Shown piece by piece: positions 9,162 to 16,707 of a stretch of 64,000 nt of DNA. Under the pieces are notes generated by a model. It ran no database searches, was not told where the DNA came from, and saw only the letters and a list, made by a program, of their open reading frames with translations. Made by a program: the position numbers and the translations under genes. The DNA comes from JAUSIF01 sp040901465 (GTDB lineage Bacteria > Pseudomonadota > Alphaproteobacteria > Rhizobiales > Xanthobacteraceae), in contig JBBDYN010000012.1 of NCBI GenBank assembly GCA_040901465.1, positions 62,001 through 126,000 on the forward strand, in the 5' to 3' direction. Positions within the stretch are counted from its first letter, which is position 1. Each line of letters begins with the position of its first letter.

Positions 9162-10469
9162 ATGTACCGCCACGATCCCGGCTTCGGTCATAGCGATCCG
9201 AGCGACCGGTTCCCCGACCCGCACGTGCCGCCGCAGGGGTCGCGCGGCCGCGGCGGCAAGGTCGCCGCCCTTTGCACAATTGTCTTCCTGTCGGCATGGT
9301 CGGGCGTGACCACGCTCTACATTCTTTTCCGCGACGACGCGCTGAAGCTGATCGCCGAGCGCCAGGTGGCGGCCTCGCACGCCTACGATGCGCAGGCGAT
9401 GCAGCTGCAGGCCGAGATCGAGCGGCTCCGTTCACTGAAACTCATCGACCAGGAACGTGTGGACCGGGCAGTCGCCGAACTCGTGCGCCGCCAGACCATG
9501 CTTGAGTCCCGCCAGTCGGCGCTGATCGCGTTCGGTGACGAAAAATCGATCGCACGCGACCGCGCACCTGAGGCCACCGGATCGGTGCCGGCATCGCGAG
9601 CCGTTCCCGCGGCGCAGCCGCAAGCGAAACCCACGCCCCTCTCCAATACGATTTTGTTGGCGCCGCCTACCGAACGATGGTCGCGGCTTGAATCGCGTCC
9701 GCTCGCGCCGATCGGCGCGGACGTCGAGACGAGCCAGGCAGCCACCGCGACGGAGGTGCGCGTGAGCAATCTCGCGCGCGAACTGGAGCAATTGGAGGTC
9801 GCGCAAGGCCGGGCACTGAACGATCTTGAGGAGCGGTATGACGGCCGCGAGCAACGGATGCGAAAGGTTTTCGCGGAGCTCGGTCTGAAGAATGCGCGCG
9901 GATCGCGCTTCCTCGCCGGCAAAGGCGAAGCGGCGACAGGCGGACCGTTTCTGCCCTGGTCGCGGCCCCCGCAAGACCCGTTCACACGTCAAGTTTACCG
10001 CATCCGCGCCGCGGCACGGTCGGTGCAAGCACTGGAGCAGGAGATCGTTACGGTGCCGGTGCGCAGGCCGACGAGCGGGGAGACCGACGTAACGAGCCCG
10101 TTCGGCGTGCGGCTCGATCCGTTCGTTCGCCAGCTCGCCATGCATACCGGCGTCGACTTTCGCGGTGAGCCCGGTGATCCGGTGCGTGCGGCGGCTGCCG
10201 GTAAGATCGTGCAAGCGGAACGAAATGGCGGCTACGGTCTCATCGTGGAGATCGACCACGGCAACGGCATTGCCACGCGCTACGCCCATCTTTCCTCGCT
10301 TGCGGTCGAGGCAGGCGGGAATGTCGCTGCCGGCGCATTGATCGGGCGGGTAGGCTCGACCGGCCGCTCGACCGGCCCGCATCTGCACTACGAGGTCCGT
10401 TTGAACGGCGACCCGGTCGACCCGCAGAAATACCTGCGCGCAGGATTGCGGCTGGAAGCGCCCAACTGA
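9162..10469 (+). CDS. M23 (LytM) peptidase domain protein, membrane-anchored
   Basis: The product has 435 residues. It has a short cytoplasmic N-terminus, one membrane helix (VAALCTIVFLSAWSGVTTLYILF, about 34-56), a coiled-coil-rich periplasmic region with LeuGlu heptads (about 60-130 and 195-230), and a C-terminal M23 domain. The zinc motif is intact: HTGVDFRGEPGDPV supplies His and Asp and GPHLHYEVRLNG supplies the HxH pair. It is either an active endopeptidase cutting peptidoglycan cross-links or an EnvC-like amidase activator; complete ligands favour activity. It follows bcp on the same strand and ends before a small inverted repeat. Confidence 0.92.
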   Translation: MYRHDPGFGHSDPSDRFPDPHVPPQGSRGRGGKVAALCTIVFLSAWSGVTTLYILFRDDALKLIAERQVAASHAYDAQAMQLQAEIERLRSLKLIDQERVDRAVAELVRRQTMLESRQSALIAFGDEKSIARDRAPEATGSVPASRAVPAAQPQAKPTPLSNTILLAPPTERWSRLESRPLAPIGADVETSQAATATEVRVSNLARELEQLEVAQGRALNDLEERYDGREQRMRKVFAELGLKNARGSRFLAGKGEAATGGPFLPWSRPPQDPFTRQVYRIRAAARSVQALEQEIVTVPVRRPTSGETDVTSPFGVRLDPFVRQLAMHTGVDFRGEPGDPVRAAAAGKIVQAERNGGYGLIVEIDHGNGIATRYAHLSSLAVEAGGNVAAGALIGRVGSTGRSTGPHLHYEVRLNGDPVDPQKYLRAGLRLEAPN

Positions 10470-10525
10470 CTACCAGACGAAATTTCCGAATCTTATCGAG
10501 TCCTTAGTCACGGTCGCTTCATGCA

Positions 10526-10555
10526 TTGATTCAATTTGTTGAGAAAATGAATCAA
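10526..10555. repeat. 8-bp inverted repeat in convergent intergenic gap
   Basis: TTGATTCA and TGAATCAA are perfect complements separated by 14 bp in an A/T-rich stretch between the M23 gene end and the end of the small gene at 10641. The position between converging genes suggests a weak bidirectional terminator. The half-sites also resemble TTGAT...ATCAA of FNR/FixK boxes, but the spacing is wrong for one dimer site. Confidence 0.35.
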
Positions 10556-10640
10556 GACACGATTGGCCGACGCGGCAAGCGAAGCCGATCGCGCTTCCGC
10601 CCGCGTGCGCGAGCCAATCAAATGGTCCGGTCTTTGGTGT

Positions 10641-10841
10641 TCAGGCCGCGCGCTTCCAGTCGATGACCGAAGCGATCCAGGCGCCCTGCTCGGAATCGAA
10701 GCGGACCCGATAGGCGGTCCAGCCCTTCTTCCGCAGCCGCATGGCGATTTCCACGGGCTCCTCGGCCGCCGGGGCGGAAAATCCGGCCCGGTGGCGGCCC
10801 CTGGCGGTGTCCAATAGAACCGGAAAACGAGGCCGACGCAT
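10641..10841 (-). CDS. small hypothetical protein (66 aa)
   Basis: I do not recognise this 66-residue protein. It is basic, soluble and ends in a compact segment with RLRKKGWTAYRVRFDSEQGAW and IDWKRAA. The first third is Arg-rich. An ATG at 10841 starts it. The open frame continues far upstream only as an antisense-like, low-complexity reading, so the short form is preferred. No partner is evident: the next gene on this strand lies 105 bp upstream. Confidence 0.55.
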   Translation of the reverse strand: MRRPRFPVLLDTARGRHRAGFSAPAAEEPVEIAMRLRKKGWTAYRVRFDSEQGAWIASVIDWKRAA

Positions 10842-10945
10842 GGCCGTCTCCCTGTTGCTCTCGGATGCAGATATAGGGGGCGTCCTGCCGCTTTCCATTG
10901 CGTCGGAACGGCCGATCGGCGGCGGAAAAGATTGCGAGCCGGAGC

Positions 10946-11491
10946 CTATTTGGGGATGGAATTCTTGTAGAAAAACAGCATCAGTTGGCTCATTCCATCG
11001 GGCTGGGCCTCCGGCGCCCGCGCGGTCCCGGTGGCCCGACGCGGCTTGGGCTTGGCCAGCGGCTTGGGCTCGGTGGCGGGCGTCGCGGCCGGGTTGACGG
11101 AGCCGGTGATTTCGCTGGCCGGGGATTCGGACGCGGCAGTCTTGGCCGCTGGGGTCGGGGTCACGGCCGGCTTGGCGGCGGCGATCGTCGGTGCCGCCGG
11201 GGCCGGAGCCGCGGGCGCAACGATCGGGATCACGGCGGGTTTCGTGGACGCCGCGCTGGTTGAGGGACGCGTGGACGCGGCGGCGGCCGAGGCAGGCTTC
11301 GTCGGCACGAGCGGCGGGCGCGGTGCCGCACTGATATTCAGATCCGGCCGCTCGCCGGACGAGATCCTGCGATTGGGCCGATCGTTGCCGGTCGCAATCA
11401 GCGCTTCGTTCGTCGCCAGCAAGCCCGCGCCGATCACGAAGATCGAAACGCACACTATGAAGGCACCGAACAAAATGCGGATATCCAGCAT
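10946..11491 (-). CDS. membrane-anchored Ala/Pro-rich hypothetical protein
   Basis: About 181 residues. The N-terminus MLDIRILFGAFIVCVSIFVIGAGLL is a membrane anchor, followed by a long disordered Ala/Pro/Thr/Lys region (residues about 45-160) and a short conserved-looking tail, GMSQLMLFFYKNSIPK. No enzymatic motif is visible. An ATG 33 bp further upstream is possible. Such anchored, disordered periplasmic or cytoplasmic proteins are common in Bradyrhizobium relatives; function unknown. Confidence 0.6.
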   Translation of the reverse strand: MLDIRILFGAFIVCVSIFVIGAGLLATNEALIATGNDRPNRRISSGERPDLNISAAPRPPLVPTKPASAAAASTRPSTSAASTKPAVIPIVAPAAPAPAAPTIAAAKPAVTPTPAAKTAASESPASEITGSVNPAATPATEPKPLAKPKPRRATGTARAPEAQPDGMSQLMLFFYKNSIPK

Positions 11492-11647
11492 CGCCGCGCT
11501 CCTCGGCTTTCGCCCGCCGTCCAATCCCGGACGAAGTCCGGCGGATTGATTCGGGAAGCGCGTACTTTAAGCTGAGTCGCGCGACCACAGGTGGTGCGCG
11601 GGGCAGATTTTTTCCGCAGGCGATGAGTTCCGTTCCATGGACCGAGC

Positions 11648-11695
11648 CGCCCGGCGCTACTTCTTGACCGCGCACGCAAGAAGTAGCGCCGGGCG
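11648..11695. repeat. 19-bp perfect inverted repeat, long hairpin
   Basis: The arms CGCCCGGCGCTACTTCTTG and CAAGAAGTAGCGCCCGG's counterpart (11677-11695) are exact complements over 19 bp around a 10-nt loop. It lies in the gap between the divergent genes at 11491 and 11762. No T-tract follows on either strand, so it is not a simple intrinsic terminator. It could be a structured RNA leader, an operator or a repeat element. Confidence 0.85.
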
Positions 11696-11761
11696 TGGCG
11701 CAACCCGCGGGACTGATCTAGGCTTCGCTCGGGTTGGGAATTCGTTCTCGGGGGTCCGGCG

Positions 11762-12289
11762 ATGCCAATGCTCGCACGCATGCGGTTCGTCTCGGCCGCG
11801 TTGATGGCCGCCGCCCTGGCGGGTTGCGCGGGTACCGACACGATGCAGCAGGCGAGCCTGCCCCCGGCGCCGCTCCCACCCGCGATTCCGGCCGAAGCCG
11901 TGGTCGGCCGCTGGGGCCTCGCCTCCTATCACCGCGACGAGGACCGCGCGCGCACCGAGATCGCCGCGCGCGGCCAGTGCGGGAAGCCCTACGAAATCGG
12001 CCGCGGACCGAGCGGCGGAGTGATCATGCATCTCGCCGATCAGCCGGAAGCGCAGGAGCTCGCGCTCAAGGGGGCGCCGGGCGGCCGCACCTTCATCGGC
12101 CCGCCGGGCGAAGCCGGCGGCCGGCAGGACCGCGAAATCCTCTCGCACGACGGCAAGACCATGATCATGCGCTGGGTCGATGCGGAAGTGGGCGCGCGCT
12201 ACGGCACGCTCGTGTTCGGGAAATGCGAGGGTGCTACGGCTGGACGACCACCCGCGTCCCGACCGGCACCCGCTCGTCAAGGTCAATAA
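11762..12289 (+). CDS. outer-membrane-type lipoprotein, unknown function
   Basis: A 175-residue protein with an N-terminal lipoprotein signal: hydrophobic stretch VSAALMAAALAG followed by the lipobox LAGC (Cys about residue 22). The mature part has GRWGLASYHRDEDRARTEIAARGQCGKPYEIG and DGKTMIMRWVDAEVGARYGTLVF, seen in alphaproteobacterial hypothetical lipoproteins. The last 20 residues (after KCEG) are Pro/Ala-rich and are read antisense to a transpeptidase remnant, so the original C-terminus was probably replaced by a rearrangement near 12235. Confidence 0.75.
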   Translation: MPMLARMRFVSAALMAAALAGCAGTDTMQQASLPPAPLPPAIPAEAVVGRWGLASYHRDEDRARTEIAARGQCGKPYEIGRGPSGGVIMHLADQPEAQELALKGAPGGRTFIGPPGEAGGRQDREILSHDGKTMIMRWVDAEVGARYGTLVFGKCEGATAGRPPASRPAPARQGQ

Positions 12290-12425
12290 CGTCGTTGTTC
12301 ACGAGCCGGAAGCAGCCGGACGAAACCGCTTCGCGGCAAATGACAAAGCGCTGGTGCGCCTCCAAGAGCGCGCGCACGCCCCTGCGGACCACTTCGTGGT
12401 CGTCGGCAAGCAAAATGCTGGTCAT
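12234..12425 (-). pseudogene. chimeric remnant: response-regulator N-terminus joined to L,D-transpeptidase C-terminus
   Basis: The 63-residue reading frame begins MTSILLADDHEVVRRGVRAL, the first strand and helix of a NarL/FixJ receiver domain with its acidic pair. After CREA it switches to VSSGCFRLVNNDVIDLDERV and ends VPVGTRVVV, the C-terminus of a YkuD L,D-transpeptidase including the catalytic Cys of SGCFR. Neither domain is complete, so no activity is expected. The join implies a deletion or recombination between two genes. Its 3' end overlaps the lipoprotein gene end on the other strand by 56 bp. Confidence 0.7.
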
Positions 12426-12644
12426 CGATGATTCCGAATGAAACCATGTCCAGGAGGCGCTATTGCACCGCCTCAACTCGTAAGGTTCCCGGAATCAATT
12501 CGGAAAAGTTCGAACTAGAATGAGTCCAGCGACTGCTGGATTTACCTGATGCGGCGTAGTGGAGATCACTATTCGCAACATTGTGAAGCGAAGAGGCCGT
12601 CCAGGTTTTGGTCGGCCTCCAAGCGGAACCGGTCAAAATTTCGC

Positions 12645-13013
12645 TCAGCCCTTGGACTGCCAGAACCCGAACATGGCGCCCTGCGGATCGGTGATGATCG
12701 CGAGCCAGCCCATGCCCATGACCTCGGTCTTGCCGAGCATGGTCTTGGCGCCGAGGCTCTCGGCCTTCTTCACTGTCACGCCGACGTCGTTGACGTGCGC
12801 GTAAGGCATCCAGTGCGAGCCGCCGTTCGGCATGGGATTCTTCAGCATGCCGCCGCCGGTGCCCTCGCCCACCTGGATCATCGTGTATTTGCCGCCCGGA
12901 GCGGCCGCGTTGTCGAGATCGTCCGTCTTCCAATCGAGCAGCGAGGTGTAGAACTTTTTCGATTTGCCGACATCGTCCGTATAGAGCTCGACGAACACAA
13001 ACGGGTTGCCCAT
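12645..13013 (-). CDS. VOC-family (glyoxalase/bleomycin-resistance) protein
   Basis: 122 residues, a single vicinal-oxygen-chelate domain with two beta-alpha-beta-beta-beta modules. FVFVELYTDDVGKSKKFYTSLLDW is the first module, HWMPYAHVNDVGVTVKKAESLGAK the second, and AIITDPQGAMFGFWQ the terminal strand with the usual DPxGxxxGxW pattern. The position of the first-module metal residue is Glu in FVELYT. Substrate unknown. The start ATG follows a purine-rich CAGGAGAG site. It sits alone between two decayed genes. Confidence 0.85.
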   Translation of the reverse strand: MGNPFVFVELYTDDVGKSKKFYTSLLDWKTDDLDNAAAPGGKYTMIQVGEGTGGGMLKNPMPNGGSHWMPYAHVNDVGVTVKKAESLGAKTMLGKTEVMGMGWLAIITDPQGAMFGFWQSKG

Positions 13014-13107
13014 GGCACTCTCCTGTAGCGGCTGCGGATTGATTTTATTATTTGAGCATTATGTTAAATAAAAGACAAGCGCGGACGCCCCGCAAAGCGC
13101 GCACAAG

Positions 13108-13303
13108 CTAGAGCTTGAACTCGTACATCACGAACGGCTCCTCCGTCCGCGGATTGCGCCACTCGCAGAGACGCCGCGCCGCTTCATTGTCGGGCTCGGT
13201 GCCGACCACCAGGCCTCCTCGCGGCCCAGGATTTTCCGAGCGCGAACATTTCGTCGATCATCCGGCGCGCGACTATTTCGATAGCCGGATATGCTTTGTC
13301 CAC
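13108..13303 (-). pseudogene. GNAT acetyltransferase, C-terminal remnant
   Basis: Read on the minus strand, two frames offset by one base together give a GNAT C-terminus. VDKAYP...VARRMIDEMFALGKSWAAR is the acetyl-CoA loop/helix (normally RGIARRMIDELFA), then, after a one-base shift, VVGTEPDNEAARRLCEW and EEPFVMYEFKL with a stop at 13110-13108. The Gly-rich RxxGIA motif is damaged. No N-terminal half is attached. Similar N-terminal remnants exist on the same strand at about 16.4 kb and 21.9 kb. Confidence 0.7.
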
Positions 13304-13407
13304 CGTCTGCTTTCGAGAAAAATACTATGGGACGGAGCGTCAGCTTTCGTTCGTGTTTCGTAGCGGGCCCTCCTTATCGCAGAGGCACCCCTCACGCGCG
13401 TGGATCG

Positions 13408-14412
13408 CTACGAGGCTGCACGCGACGGCAATGTCAGGCGCACGATGGTACCCTTGTTGCCGCTCTCCCGTTCGACTTGGCCGCCAAGTTGTCGCGCAAA
13501 GGTGTCAACCAACCGGCCGCCGAGCCCGGAATCCGCGCGTCGAGGATCGACCCCCTTGCCGTCATCGGAGACCATCAGGCGAAGCTCTCCCGGAATGCGC
13601 TTCAGCGTCACCACGACCGTGCCGCTTGTCTCGCTGGGAAACGCATACTTGACCGCGTTCGTTACGAGCTCGTTCACAATGAGCCCGAGCGGAATCGCAC
13701 GATCGACCGGTAGCGGCTGCCTCTCGATGTCGGTCTTGAGCGTGATGGAGGTGCCATTCTCTTTTTGCACGGACTGGATCAGGTCGCGACACAATGCCTC
13801 CAGATAGGTCGCCGCATCGACCTCTTCAACCGAATTGGTTTCCCCCAGCGTGGAATAGAGGCGTCCGAGCGCGGCGATGCGATGCGACACCCTCTCGAGC
13901 GCCGCCTTGCCCTCGCCGCTCTTGTGGTTCCGCGATTCGAGACTGACCATGGCAACAATGATCTGCAGGCTGTTCTTGATCCGGTGGCCGAGCTCTTGCA
14001 GCAGCGCCGCGATACGCTCGTGCGCAACCGCGTGCTCGTGCTCGAGTCTCCGGCGCTCGGTCACATCTTCGATCGCCAGCAAGACCTGCTGTGTGTGCTT
14101 GCCGGGCCGATCGACCTTCCGCGCATTGAGCAGCATCATCCGGCGTCCAATCGACGGGAACACGCGGTCCACTTCGAAGGCCTCGATCGTCGCATGTTCG
14201 GGAAGGACGGTTTCGATCAAGGAGCGCAGCTCGCGAATATCCCACTGTCCGTTGCCGATTTCGTAGAGCTTCCGGCCGACCGTATCCTCTAGGATGACTG
14301 CGAAAGTCTCGCAAAATGAACGGTTCGCAAACCGGACCGTCAGGTCGGGATCGAGCACGAGCACGCCTTCACGGATCGTCTCTACGATATCCAGCGGGTC
14401 GACTTCGCGCAC
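13408..14412 (-). CDS. PAS-containing sensor histidine kinase, HisKA_2/HWE-like
   Basis: The 334-residue soluble kinase starts at GTG. Residues about 10-115 form a PAS domain (GVLVLDPDLTVRFANRSFCETF) with a short PAC tail (AIEDVTERRRLE). Residues about 130-200 hold the phosphoacceptor helix, with His in LQELGHRIKNSLQIIVAMVSL, typical of HisKA_2. The ATPase domain follows, with VNELVTNAVKYAF as N-box and DDGKGVDP as G1. No transmembrane segment, so it senses a cytoplasmic cue. A receiver-domain remnant of NarL/FixJ type 1 kb downstream could be the wreck of its partner; that is inference. A 20-bp palindrome lies upstream. Confidence 0.9.
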   Translation of the reverse strand: MREVDPLDIVETIREGVLVLDPDLTVRFANRSFCETFAVILEDTVGRKLYEIGNGQWDIRELRSLIETVLPEHATIEAFEVDRVFPSIGRRMMLLNARKVDRPGKHTQQVLLAIEDVTERRRLEHEHAVAHERIAALLQELGHRIKNSLQIIVAMVSLESRNHKSGEGKAALERVSHRIAALGRLYSTLGETNSVEEVDAATYLEALCRDLIQSVQKENGTSITLKTDIERQPLPVDRAIPLGLIVNELVTNAVKYAFPSETSGTVVVTLKRIPGELRLMVSDDGKGVDPRRADSGLGGRLVDTFARQLGGQVERESGNKGTIVRLTLPSRAAS

Positions 14413-14534
14413 GGCCGGCTCCTGGGCACCTTTCGATGACGGGGCTCGCCCTCGACAGCAAGAACGCGATCCTGCTGGAAACGCTACGTCAGCCTGCCGC
14501 CAGTCCGGATTGTGAGCCAGTTACGGGTGTATCG

Positions 14535-14554
14535 TCGGTAATGTACATTACCGA
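14535..14554. promoter_or_regulatory. 20-bp perfect palindrome, candidate operator
   Basis: TCGGTAATGTACATTACCGA is its own reverse complement. It sits 123 bp before the histidine kinase start and 22 bp after the crp-like stop, in the only non-coding gap there. The symmetric 20-bp form is typical of a dimeric helix-turn-helix binding site. I cannot name the regulator. Confidence 0.6.
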
Positions 14555-14575
14555 ATGCCGCGGGAATCTGACTTT

Positions 14576-15292
14576 TTATGTGTAAGTTTTGGGAAGGTGC
14601 AAAGCGATGCGCGTCCGGACCAGCTGATAACATTCACAAGATGCCTTCGTGAGGCCCTGCCGATTCTTTATCGTGACTTGCCGTCGGCCGCGCGCAATCA
14701 GACCGGCGCCTTCCAACTCCCGGGCAGCATTCGTGATCGTTGGCCGCTGGACACCCAACATTTCGGCGAGCAGGCTTTGAGAGATCGATAGTACGTCATC
14801 GTCATCACGGTCACGCATCATGAGCAGCCAACGCGCCAGCCGCTCCTTCAGGCTGTGTGCACCGTTACACGCGACTGACACCAGGACCTGCTCGAGAAAG
14901 GCGTGGAGGTAAGCGTACATGAGACTTCGGAAGGAAGGCATCGACTCCATGGCGCGTGTGAACGCCGCGCGCGACATTTTCGCTGCGGTCCCCGGGATTT
15001 GGACGAGAAGCCGGACTGAGGCTCTCTTGGCACCGAGAACGGCTTGCACCCCCGTGCAGCCCTCCCGACCGATCGTCGCCATCTCGATGACACTCCCATC
15101 CGAATAAACTGCCACCACCGAGACAACACCGCTATCGGGGAAGAATACATGGCTGAGCGGACTATCAGCATCCATGAGGACCTGCCCGCGTTGGCAGCGA
15201 ACCTGTTCAAGCTCGGGCATAAGCAGCTTGAGATTGCGGGATGGCAGCGCCAGCAATAGGCGATTGCGGGGCCAATTTGATAAAGCGTTCAT
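14576..15292 (-). CDS. Crp/Fnr-family transcription regulator
   Basis: 238 residues. An N-terminal cyclic-nucleotide-binding-like beta-roll (VRCQRGQVLMDADSPLSHVFFPDSGVVSVVAVY, about 30-65) and a C-terminal winged helix, with recognition region SLLAEMLGVQRPTITNAARELEGAGLIARGRRQVTI. The cNMP Arg/Ser signature is not evident and the FNR Cys set is absent, so the ligand is unknown. This subtype, with EMATIGREGCTGV, is common in Rhizobiales. Its ATG overlaps the stop of the ATP-grasp gene in an ATGA tetranucleotide, so the two are translationally coupled. Confidence 0.9.
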   Translation of the reverse strand: MNALSNWPRNRLLLALPSRNLKLLMPELEQVRCQRGQVLMDADSPLSHVFFPDSGVVSVVAVYSDGSVIEMATIGREGCTGVQAVLGAKRASVRLLVQIPGTAAKMSRAAFTRAMESMPSFRSLMYAYLHAFLEQVLVSVACNGAHSLKERLARWLLMMRDRDDDDVLSISQSLLAEMLGVQRPTITNAARELEGAGLIARGRRQVTIKNRQGLTKASCECYQLVRTRIALHLPKTYT

Positions 15293-16278
15293 ACCCTTGA
15301 ACTGCGCCGGGTGGACAAAGAGGGAGTCGGCGAGCGACGCAACGGCCAAGATACTGCCGCCCGGCGTGGCGTCTCACGCGCAAGGATTTGCGCGGCCTTT
15401 TTGATCCCATCAAACTGACTTTCGAAATTGATCTTGTTATCTGCCTGGATGCTCAGGCCGTCGGACCGGGCAAACATCCAGCCGGAGCCTCGCGTATGCG
15501 CTTCCAGCACGAACAACTCGCCGGTATCGACATCACGCACGATGTCGGTCGAAAGCAGCGGGAATTCAGCGAACGCCTCGCGGTGCGTCCGTTCGGCGAG
15601 CGCGATTACCGCTTCGTCGTTATCCAAGGCGACCTTCATGTCCTTGACGTTGGATACGATCGGTATTCCGCCCGTCGTGAACTCCCAACGGCTTTTAAGC
15701 GGATATCCGCGCATCGACCATTGCCGATAACAAAGCAGCGTCTCGCCGAAAAACGTAATTACGCGGTAACTTGTCGGCCGTTCGCCGGTGTAAATAAAGC
15801 GCTGCACGATCATCGGTCCCTTTCGTCCATGGTGCTGCGCAGGATATGAATCCGGCGGCGCGTACCTGACGCGGCCGGTCCTACGGATCCGCACGAACGC
15901 ACCGACCCGTCCCGCTTCGGGCTTTTCCACGACGTACGGTCCCCACGTCGCCGGGTCGAGCCGCGTCTCGGGCGTAACGACCGTCCATTTTGGAACCGGG
16001 ATACCGGCTGCATCCATCCGCAGCGATTGACTGCACTTGGACATGTGGACGCCGGTAATCGTCCGCCCCGGCAGCCGCATTCGCACGCGCGGCTCGCGGA
16101 GCGACAGGGACAAGGTGGGCTGGAAATAAAGCGGCAACAGCTTCCACAGGAAGCCGGGCCGGCATGGCACCAGGCGCGCGCGTATGCTTCTGTTGATTTC
16201 CTGTACGTGCGCCGCGATACGCTTCAAATCCTCGACATACTTCTCCGGCCAAGCGACGAGGACGAGGTTGATCGTCAT
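15289..16278 (-). CDS. ATP-grasp domain protein, RimK-like
   Basis: A 329-residue protein I can place only at fold level. The N-terminal 80 residues are a pre-ATP-grasp-like domain. VVTPETRLDPATWGPYVVEKPEAGRVGAFVRI carries the ATP-binding Lys (VVEKP), MIVQRFIYTGERPTSYRVITFFGETLLCYRQ the next strands, and LLSTDIVRDVDTGELFVLEAHTRGSGW the metal-binding acidic residues (D, E) and following loop. Such enzymes ligate a carboxylate to an amine or thiol. Its TGA stop overlaps the ATG of the Crp-family gene. Substrate unknown. Confidence 0.75.
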   Translation of the reverse strand: MTINLVLVAWPEKYVEDLKRIAAHVQEINRSIRARLVPCRPGFLWKLLPLYFQPTLSLSLREPRVRMRLPGRTITGVHMSKCSQSLRMDAAGIPVPKWTVVTPETRLDPATWGPYVVEKPEAGRVGAFVRIRRTGRVRYAPPDSYPAQHHGRKGPMIVQRFIYTGERPTSYRVITFFGETLLCYRQWSMRGYPLKSRWEFTTGGIPIVSNVKDMKVALDNDEAVIALAERTHREAFAEFPLLSTDIVRDVDTGELFVLEAHTRGSGWMFARSDGLSIQADNKINFESQFDGIKKAAQILARETPRRAAVSWPLRRSPTPSLSTRRSSRV

Positions 16279-16707
16279 GCCACACTACTCCAGCCGCTAC
16301 TACAATTCGACGCGCGGTGATTGTGGCGGGCGAGGGCGCTGCCCGCAAGCGCCGCCGGCATCGGAAGGCAGGCTCGGCGAGATAGGCCTTGAGCACGATG
16401 GGGTGCCGTTCTCTACTTGCACTTGGTCGATCAGGCCGCGGCCGCGATTGCCGAACTGCCTAATGCGAGGCCCAATTCAAACTCAGGTGCTATCGGGGGC
16501 GCCCCACGTCTTAGGCAGCCGCGCTAGGCACGCATCGCGCAACCGGCGGTGATCGCGCTCGCCAAATGTGCAAGAATCTGCGTAGGTCTTCGCTCCCGGA
16601 GGTCCGATCACTTGCCGAAGCGGGAGAACAACACGGCGCCGTTAGAGCTTTCGCGCTTGACGGAAAAAGGGAACCGCCGAAGTCGACTTCAACCGCAGGA
16701 GTATCCG
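16279..16707. other. 429-bp gap without intact gene
   Basis: The gap between the ATP-grasp start and the DUF3551-type gene should hold two divergent promoters. I find no convincing open reading frame. It contains a short stretch resembling a GNAT gene remnant (listed separately). The frame of the downstream gene remains open back to 16549, but the residues before 16708 show no signal peptide or family similarity. Confidence 0.5.
16338..16407 (-). pseudogene. possible second GNAT N-terminal remnant
   Basis: On the minus strand this reads LKAYLAEP and then, after about one lost base, DNA closely matching the segment of the 21.9-kb remnant that encodes LMLAALAGG (shared block GATGC-GGC-GCGCT-GCGGGC). 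Reading frames are broken on both sides. The similarity is short, so this could be chance, but the match continues at the DNA level across the frameshift. Confidence 0.35.

Noticed and set aside
10526..10555. FNR/FixK box at the inverted repeat
   Set aside because: The TTGAT and ATCAA half-sites are too far apart for one dimer; kept only as an inverted repeat.
11657..12286. Long minus-strand frame opposite the lipoprotein gene
   Set aside because: It shows no signal peptide or family; the plus-strand lipoprotein has a clear lipobox.
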